A DNA stretch of 64,000 bases from Filobasidium wieringae. Taxonomy: Eukaryota > Basidiomycota > Tremellomycetes > Filobasidiales > Filobasidiaceae. Below are positions 56,882 to 64,000 of the stretch, piece after piece. Location of the stretch: contig BCIV01000012.1 of the NCBI GenBank assembly GCA_001600055.1, positions 682,474 to 746,473 on the forward strand, read 5' to 3'. A program made the position numbers and the translations under genes. The number at the start of each line of letters is the position of its first letter. Positions within the stretch are counted from its first letter, which is position 1. Below the pieces are notes generated by a model. It saw only the letters and a program-made list of their open reading frames with translations, ran no database searches and had not been told where the DNA came from.

Positions 56882-58219
56882 ATGGTAGCTACCACCAACC
56901 CAATCCTCAACAACCCAGAGCATGGCAAGTTCACCTCCCAGCTCCACCTCTCACGTATCGCTAACACGACCCCATTTCTCCACCCACAGTCGGTTCCTTC
57001 CTCCGACCTCAATCCATCCACACCGCTCGATCTCAGTTCGTCAGCGGATCCATCTCCTCTGAAGATCTCCGTGAGATTGAGGATGCCGCCATTCGTGAGC
57101 TCGCCAAGAAGGAGGAGGCCGCGGGGTTGAGGGGTGTTTCGGATGGAGAGTATCGAAGGGAATACTTCCATTTGGATTTCCTCAAGAACGTAGGAGGAGT
57201 CAAGGTCACGGAGAACAACTTGCCAGGGGAGAAGAAGGAAGCCGTTCCTCCTTCCCTCTCGGTCGTCTCCAAACTGGAATGGGTCAAGCCTATTCAAGTA
57301 GCCGATTACTTGTTCTTGAAGTCTCTCTTGACGAACCCCAAGAGTGAAGTCAAGGTGGCCATTCCTTCCCCCAGTATGGTTCATTTCAGGGGAGGAAGGG
57401 CGGCAGTCGATATCAAGAGTTACCCCGATATGGAAAAGTTCTTCGAGGACCTCGCAGAGGTTTGGAGGCAGGAGATCAAGGCTCTCTACGAAGCTGGATG
57501 TAGGTATGTTCAGTTGGACGATACCGTGAGTCCCCCCTGGTCTGTTCCTCTTCTCTTCTCCTGCTCGTTCTTACCAAACTCTTTCCTACCTCCCCAGAAC
57601 CTCGCCTACCTCTGTTCCGAGGAGATGCGTAAAGCCGCGACCGAACGTGGGGAAGACGTGACCACCCTCCCCAAATCCTACGTCTCCCTCATCAACTCGG
57701 CCTTGTCCACCAAACCGGCCGATATGACCGTAGCCATCCACCTCTGTCGAGGAAACTACCGTTCCAAACATTTCGCTACCGGGTCTTACGAGCCGGTCGC
57801 AAAGGTCCTCTTGGAAGAACTCCATATCGATAACTACCTTTTGGAATGGGATTCGGAAGAGAGACAAGGATCGTTCGAACCTCTCCGTTGGTTGCCCAAG
57901 GATGGGAAGAAGAGGGTCACCTTGGGATTGATCAGTTCCAAGACTGGCGTTTTGGAGGACAAGGAGACCGTCATCAGGAGGATCAAGGAGGCGGCCGAGT
58001 ACGCTCCTCTTGCTCAGTTAGGTTTGGGTCCTCAGTGCGGGTGAGTGACGCGCCGCGTACTTCATGACTCGTCGTCCGAGCATACAATTGATCCTTTTGG
58101 ACTGTGCGGATAGGTTCGCGAGTACCGTTCACGGCAACGAACTCACAGAGGAAGAACAATGGGCCAAGATCAAGCTTTGTAAGGAGATCGTCGAGGAGGT
58201 CTGGGGCAAGCAGGATTGA
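56882..58219 (+). CDS. Cobalamin-independent methionine synthase C-domain-like protein (MetE_2 family)
   Basis: Four exons (56882-56924, 56990-57525, 57598-58040, 58114-58219) give 375 residues, about half of a full MetE, as usual for this single-barrel family. Seen: VGSFLRPQSI, GVSDGEYRREYFHLDFL, a substrate block IPSPSMVHFRGG, YVQLDDTNLAYLC, the zinc-ligand-type block MTVAIHLCRGNY (His and Cys), and a C-terminal GLGPQCGFASTVHGN with a further Cys. Together these resemble the His-Cys-Cys zinc site of MetE. It probably transfers a methyl or related group to a thiol; the true substrate is unknown. Intron 1 begins with GC (G|GCAAGT). Confidence 0.85.
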
Positions 58220-58952
58220 GCGGCACTATTCGGGTTGGAACGAGGGGTTGAGGCGGAAAGAGAATGAAGAATGGGAGCAGATGAATGCTTCAATGGAATT
58301 CTTGATGAAATGGACATGCAAGTTGGTTGTGTTTGAGTCGCTGTGCTATAACTTGCCTTGAAGAAGTATCAGCGTGAACTTGCGTCTGATCGAGATCGGT
58401 TGCTTTTGCCTGGCGTGAGCGTTGCACAGCTAGCTTGAATGCGGTCAGTCGTGAATATGGACAAAGGGAGATGCATATCTCAGAGCATCGAAAGGAGATA
58501 GCTATCTCAATGCTGATGACCTCCTACAGGCAGGACTCTCAACTGTCAGAGGAGAGCCTGGAATCTACACATTCTCCTGGAACCATACTGCCTCTTTGAA
58601 TTACGTTGGCAAATCCAAACGTCCAGAAGCTAGACTAAGACAACATTTGTCTATGCGGTATCAAATGGCAAGAGAGTCACAGGAAGTGGAGTTCACAGGG
58701 GTAGACCGTTGCGTTCGAAACAAAGAGTAAGACGTTTGTAAAGCAACACGTTCGTATCATACACATCTTGGTGGTTGGGGTCCTGCCCGACAGACATAAC
58801 TGGGAGTGGCCAGACCGATCAATGATATTCTATGCACTACATCAGATGTAGTCGAGGGGAGACGAAGGGACAGATATCGCTACAGATCAGCCCGTATTCT
58901 TCTCACCATTTTTTTGGTTTATGGCTTTTCAAAATCTGGACCGAACATCCAA
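58220..58952. other. Intergenic interval upstream of tRNA-Ile, no gene recognised
   Basis: No chained exons seen. Confidence 0.5.
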
Positions 58953-59036
58953 GGCCGGCTAGCTCAGTTGGTTAGAGCACCCGTCTAATACTTCTGGTTT
59001 AACGGGAGGTCGGCAGTTCGAAACTGTCGCTGGTCA
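58953..59036 (+). tRNA. tRNA-Ile(AAU) with 10-nt intron
   Basis: Acceptor GGCCGGC pairs with GCUGGUC (two G-U pairs), discriminator A. D arm GCUC/GAGC, anticodon stem CCCGU/ACGGG, loop CU-AAU-A followed by a 10-nt intron (58991-59000) after position 37, T arm GGCAG/CUGUC with loop UUCGAAA. Ts follow (ttctttttg) as pol III terminator. AAU, read as IAU after deamination, decodes isoleucine. Confidence 0.92.
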
Positions 59037-59534
59037 ATTCTTTTTGTATCGTGTGAAGCATCCGTGACTAGTGCTGTACTTTGCAGTGAGCTGGATTCGG
59101 TGCGACTTGGTAGATGTCCTTTGGTAATCTGCTATCGAATCCATAGCGCAACATGGACTGGAAGTCGTGTCTGTATGTCCGATGTCCGATTTAAAATGTA
59201 GTGGGGATCAGCACTTGTAAAGAAGTGACCCTTTGAACGCCTTTTAATGGCGGTCAGTTTTCCTAGGTGGTCAATATTTCCTGATCGGACTCCAGACATG
59301 TATCCGTTCTTGTGATACGCATCGCTTGGATAGTGGATATCATCGTCGCTGAATATAGTGAAACTGACATTGGCGGATGAAACGTCATCGCGAGATTCCG
59401 CTAGCCAAAACGTCCTTCAGCCAAAATATATTGTTCTGCGTTCTCGACCCGGCAACGACGAACGATAATAACAGCCGACCTTCAGTCAGAAATAGACGAT
59501 ACTTTCATCCTTAGAGAAGGACTCTTTGACCGTC
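59037..59534. other. Interval between tRNA-Ile and helicase catalytic fragment
   Basis: No RWD-domain coding sequence, which would be expected upstream of the helicase part in this family, was recognised. An open stretch in frame with the helicase reaches back only to 59496. Confidence 0.45.
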
Positions 59535-62500
59535 ATGTTCCGAAAAGGCGATCAGAGCGATTCGGACAGTGACGTTGAACAGGAGGACAAACAAGTTCAT
59601 CCCAATGTTACAACTTCTCCTAATGAAGAATCTACGAACCAAGACGATTCGGCCAGCGAGGATGGAGAAGGTGGATTGTTTGGAAACTTGATGGATATCC
59701 CTGATCAACCGGTCGAAGAGGAGACTTCCGTAACTTATAAGACGAGGGAATTTCCGATTCCAAAACACCTTCCTTCAGCATTCACTCTCCCCAAACGATT
59801 ATTATCCGATTTCCTATATGCGAATACCAAAACGAGAGCTTTAGCGATTAATGGGACGACGGGAAAGAAGGATGAGAGGTATAAGGATGTGCCGGGGAAG
59901 ATCGCCGTGTTGAGGATAGAATATGGGGATGCCAGTAAAGCTTCAAGAGCGAAGAGGGTCAAGCTGGAGGTGGAATGGTCACCAGATGTTGGTGTAGGTG
60001 GTGTAAAGAACAATAAGGGGTCTAAGCAGACCAATGGAACAAGAAATCCTGCCGCAAATAATGGAGCTTCAAACAAACCACCTAACGAACTACCGGAAGC
60101 TCTCGAAAAACTCTCCCTCTCCTCGCCTACCCCTGCCGAATCCATAAAACCCACAAAGAAACCCTACACCTACTCTTGGGTCATGGAAACCACCGCATGT
60201 CCAACTCTCGCAGAAGCCGAGCATTATATCTCCCTCGTCTTGCTGCACGAATTGACAACGGGGACGCCTCATTCGCAGTTGTTTCAAACGAAGAGTGCTG
60301 CTCTTGGAATCGATTGGGTGAAACCGCCAAAACCTATCGTTCCCGCATCCAATGACCAGAGGAAGCCTGATGATATCAAATCTAGTTCATCCTCATCAAA
60401 AGACTCGACGCCCGTTCAAACTTCCCCTCCTAAACCCGCTGAACCAGAACCAGAACCTATTTCTCCACTAGAAGCTGCAGTTCCCCTGTGGTTGCCCGAA
60501 TATCCCCCTATCAAAGCGCAATATCTTCCTCTGCCGTATCGGGATTTATGGGAAGAATTGGAAGCGATTCGAGTGGACTGGATGGATATGGCTAATCGAC
60601 AGGTCTGGAGAAAGTTGGATGGGTTGTTAAATAAGACAGGGCAGGAGCCTCTTTCTGACAAGACGGATGTAGAAGTCAAGGAAGTTTCGACTGCTCCTGC
60701 CGAGCCGAAAAATAAACAGAAGAAAGGCAGGACAGGGAATCAATCGTCCAACCGGAACGTCGAACCTGATCAAAGAATACTGGACGCCTGGAGCGCTAGA
60801 TCGAATAGTCAAGCCTATAAGACCATGCTGGAGCAACGAAACACATTGCCTATCGCTGCGTTCAGAGAAGAAATTGTCAACACCCTGAAGTCTAATCAAG
60901 TACTGGTCCTGAGCGGAGAAACTGGTTGTGGGAAATCCACCCAATTACCATCTTACTTGCTGGAAGATCACCTTTCTCATGGATTACCATGCAAGATATT
61001 TGTCACGGAGCCCAGAAGGATTTCTGCCATCTCCCTGGCGGAGAGAGTGTCTAGGGAGTTGGGCGATAGAGGCGTCGAGACCGCTGGAGCTGGAGAGGAT
61101 GGGGGTTTAGTGGGTTATAGTATTCGACTCGAAAGCAAGATAGGAAGGAACACTGTAAGTGATGACTGACGAACATCCTAGGTGGAGAATCACGATTGAG
61201 AGTATCTTCACTACAGAAATTGGCTTTTGTGACCAACGGTATCGCTCTAAGGATGTTAGAAGCTGGGGCTAGCGGCTCAGACAGTCGTGGGACGACTTTC
61301 GACGAAGTCACGGTAAGCAATCGGTACTTATATCAGTAGTCAAATCTTAGCCCACCTGGTCATCATTTAGCACATCATCGTAGATGAAGTTCATGAGCGC
61401 TCGATCGACTCTGACTTCCTACTGATAGTACTCAAATCGTTGATGGAACAACGACCTGATCTGAAGATCGTGTTGATGTCCGCTACGCTTGACAGCGAGA
61501 AGATCTCTGAATATTTCGGTGGATGTCCCGTGTTGAAGGTACCAGGAAGGACGTTTCCTGTCAAGGTCGGATATCTCGAAGATGCGGTCGAGTTTGCCGA
61601 GTGGAGTATCAAGGAGAATTCTCCTTATGCTGTAAGAGGTAAGTCTACCCTTCATCTTTTACAACCAGGCTCCGGGCTGATATCACTCGTTTTGCAGGAC
61701 GTCAAAACAGGAATCAACTTGAATGGGCAGAAGAACCAGCGATGGATGAGGATGAAGAAGGGGAAACCCCTACGCCGTCCGATCCTCTCAAGCTCTCTTC
61801 GGCGTTGTATAGTCAGGATACCGTAAACACAGTGAATCTACTGGACCCCAAGCAGATTCCCTACGATTTGATCATTCGACTTCTCGAAGGTCTATGCCTC
61901 GAAAAGGACTCCCCTTATTCATCCTACTCTCAAGCGATCCTTGTCTTCTTACCCGGATTAAACGAGATTCGAAAGTTGCATGATCTGCTGCAAGATCACC
62001 GGTCATTTGGAATGCCGCAAAACTTCCGCGTGTATCCTTTGCATTCTACCATCTCTACCGAGAATCAGGCTGCGGTCTTCGAAGTCCCTCCAGAGGGAAT
62101 TAGAAAAATTGTTTTGTGTAAGTGGCTATTGCAACGGTCTGGTGAATCGCCACTCATAAAATCACTTGATCATCAGCTACCAATATTGCAGGTGCGAGTT
62201 CACGAGATTATATTCACTCGTACAATGAAACTAACCTATTGACCTTGCAGAAACCGGTGTGACCATTCCGGATATCACTTGTGTCATCGATTCTGGAAAA
62301 CACCGAGAGATGAAGTACGATGAGAAGCGAGCCATCTCTCGTTTGACCGAGACCTACATAGCACGATCAAACGCCGCTCAGCGGAGAGGTCGAGCCGGTC
62401 GTGTACAAGAAGGTTTAGCGTTCCACCTGTTTACTAAGGCTAGACACGACACCCAGGTGAGCGCATGCCTGATTCTCAGCGAGTTGTGCACATCTGACTC

Positions 62501-64000
62501 ATTTGGATCCAGCTTGCCCATCACCCTCTACCTGAGATATTGAGACTCTCGCTTCAAGATCTTGCTTTGAGAATCAAAATTCTCAAGGTGAAGATTGGAG
62601 CCACCATTGCAGATGGGCTTTCGCGCGCATTGGATCCACCTCTGCTGGTGAACATCACCCGAGCAGTCAATTCGTTGATCGAAGTGGGCGCGTTGACAAC
62701 CACTGAGCAAATCACACCTATGGGTCTCCTTTTGAGTCGACTGCCAGTAGATGTCCATCTCGGTACGTAGTTGACTTATACTAGTGACCATAAAACACAC
62801 TCAAAGGTTAACACGTCGGTGCATAGGGAAATTTCTGTTATTTGCGGCCCTGTTCCGTTGTCTTGATCCAGCTTTGACTATTGCTGCGACCTTGAACTCG
62901 AAATCTCCTTTCGTCACCCCTTTCGGCCATGAGTCAGAAGCAGACAGCATCAGGATGTCCTTTAAAACAGGTGAAATTTGAACGGAACAAACGTGAACTA
63001 TTCCCGCTGAACGATATTTTGTCTGCGCAGGTAATAGCGACTTCTTGACCATCGTGAACGTCTTCACGATCTGGCGTAAAATGGCGAGCGCCAACCCAAA
63101 TCAAGCTCGGACGTTCTGTCGACGGAACTTCTTGTCCTATCAGGTAGGTCTCGGCTGCTATGTGCTGATTTGTGTCATGTGTGTGTGTGTGTTGATCCTC
63201 TCCGCGATGATAGACTTTGCAACAGATCGAAGAATTGCGTCAACAACTCTACTCGTGAGGCGCCCTAGCAAGTTCATGTACAGGACATCGCTCATGCGAT
63301 TTCCATATCTTGCCAGATATCTCATAGATTCACAATTCATGACAGTATCAAAATCCGACAAGGATGCCGTCAGCCGGTGAGTAGATTCCTCCTAGTGTTC
63401 TGTAACTTCCCCTTGACAGATCCAACTCTTATAGGGCGCGATACCACCGAGGTTTCCGAATAATGTTCGTTGATATACCAGACGCTTATAACGAACACGC
63501 CCAAGATGAAAAGCTTGTAGCAGCAACGCTAGCTGCTGGTCTGTACCCTAAGATTCTTACGACTGACAACAATACAGGAGGACTGAAGACCTTGACTGGA
63601 GGGCAGGCTATCAGTATAGTCAGTACGCCGGGGTTAACGCCTACATCGATATGGAGTCTGATGTTCTGACTAATACAGCATCCAAGTTCGGTCAACTTCA
63701 GGATGAAATTGAGCGAATTTGACGCCAACCACATTGTTTACTTTACTATCATGCAATCGAAAAAGGTGAGTATTCGCCCTTGAAAGCTCTCTCCTTTTCT
63801 CTAAATATCGATATTGTACCTAGTTGTACGCTTGGGAAACTGGTCCCGTTGAAGACATCGCCTTGTTTCTGCTTTGTGGTGAACAAATGGAGATCAAGGT
63901 AAGCTTGACTGCTGTTTGTTTATGTTTCGGAAGCGGAATTGACTCAGCCATTTTACGTAGACGTGGTCAGGCGCAGCCATAATAGACCGCAAGGTCAGGT
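59535..64000 (+). CDS. DHX29/DHX57/YLR419W-type DExH RNA helicase, catalytic part (3'-truncated by window edge)
   Basis: A translation/ribosome-linked DEAH/RHA helicase family. Fifteen exons begin at 59535, 61217, 61371, 61698, 62177, 62251, 62513, 62827, 63031, 63214, 63317, 63435, 63679, 63824 and 63961; about 1205 residues are visible. Seen: [11 protein letters not shown], a long linker, Walker [77 protein letters not shown], and motif [15 protein letters not shown], then the ratchet/OB region. Exon 5 is 15 nt. The usual N-terminus (MAKKKK..., UBA, RWD) is missing; the ATG at 59535 ([11 protein letters not shown]) is only the first Met in the frame. The matching N-terminal segment sits at 16.2-17.1 kb. 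The gene runs off the right edge. Confidence 0.85.

Noticed and set aside
58806..58988. Plus-strand ORF ending GRLAQLVRAPV
   Set aside because: The C-terminal half is translation of the tRNA-Ile gene.
17080..59534. A single giant intron or trans-splicing joining the two helicase halves
   Set aside because: It would have to span about twenty genes on both strands; an insertion, rearrangement or assembly error is simpler, and the RWD part would still be missing.
1..64000. CRISPR array, rRNA genes, retrotransposon or DNA transposon
   Set aside because: No regularly spaced repeats, rRNA landmarks, reverse transcriptase, integrase or transposase motifs were seen on either strand.

Overview
The window is nuclear DNA of a basidiomycete fungus, most likely a Tremellomycete yeast of the Cryptococcus/Kwoniella type. 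Nearly every gene is cut by short (about 45-75 nt) GT-AG introns with CTNAC/CTAAC-like branch sites. Two tRNA genes carry introns. The predicted proteins (Zn2Cys6 regulator, coronin, fused LeuCD isopropylmalate isomerase, Pcl-type cyclin, PROPPIN, Sld2) are fungal. The affiliation rests on gene structure and remembered family resemblance, not on a search. No transposon, CRISPR array, rRNA or virus was seen.

Layout. 0-3.4 kb: 3' part of arginine-specific carbamoyl-phosphate synthase (CPA2). 4.8-5.7 kb: small secreted protein of unknown function. 7.0-9.3 kb (minus): Pho85-type cyclin. 9.3-14.1 kb: 4.8 kb without a convincing gene. 14.1-15.9 kb: Svf1-like protein. 16.1-17.1 kb: N-terminal part of a DHX29/DHX57/YLR419W-type DExH helicase, ending in a stop just after its UBA-like segment. 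17.3-18.0 kb (minus): Mzm1-like LYR protein. 18.5-20.3 kb: Sld2. 20.4-21.1 kb: unresolved small gene(s). 21.6-24.5 kb (minus): coronin. 24.9-27.5 kb: LEU1. 27.6-28.4 kb (minus): GNAT acetyltransferase. 29.1-30.0 kb (minus): cupredoxin-like relic. 30.3 kb (minus): tRNA-Gly. 30.5-32.4 kb (minus): MET2. 32.7-33.3 kb (minus): COX16. 33.6-35.8 kb: PROPPIN (HSV2/WIPI3-4). 36.2-39.3 kb: Zn2Cys6 factor. 39.6-40.4 kb: COX7A-like subunit in five tiny exons. 41.5-47.1 kb: topoisomerase II. 48.0-48.9 kb: Met/Pro-rich protein. 49.0-52.1 kb (minus): RecQ helicase. 52.5-53.5 kb: GST-like protein. 54.6-56.4 kb (minus): peroxisomal adenine-nucleotide-type carrier. 56.9-58.2 kb: MetE C-domain-like protein. 59.0 kb: tRNA-Ile. 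59.5 kb to the end: catalytic part of a DHX29/DHX57-type helicase.

Functional themes. Amino-acid synthesis: arginine (CPA2), leucine (LEU1), methionine (MET2 and the MetE-like gene). Respiratory-chain assembly and structure: COX16, COX7A and Mzm1. DNA metabolism: SLD2, RecQ and TOP2. The rest are mainly cytoskeleton, autophagy, transport and regulation. Several genes are divergent pairs sharing 300-440 bp promoters (Mzm1/SLD2, coronin/LEU1, COX16/PROPPIN, RecQ/GST, carrier/MetE-like).

The most unusual signal is that an N-terminal helicase fragment (16.1-17.1 kb) and a catalytic fragment of the same family (from 59.5 kb) lie on the same strand and in the right order, but 42 kb apart, with about twenty unrelated protein genes between them. 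Either one helicase gene was broken by an insertion or rearrangement, or the assembly is chimeric. Other points of interest are a non-AUG, mitochondrial-presequence-like reading frame fused in frame to TOP2, a duplicated motif inside a carrier loop, GC-AG introns, 15-nt micro-exons, and extreme homopolymer and polypurine introns in the coronin gene.
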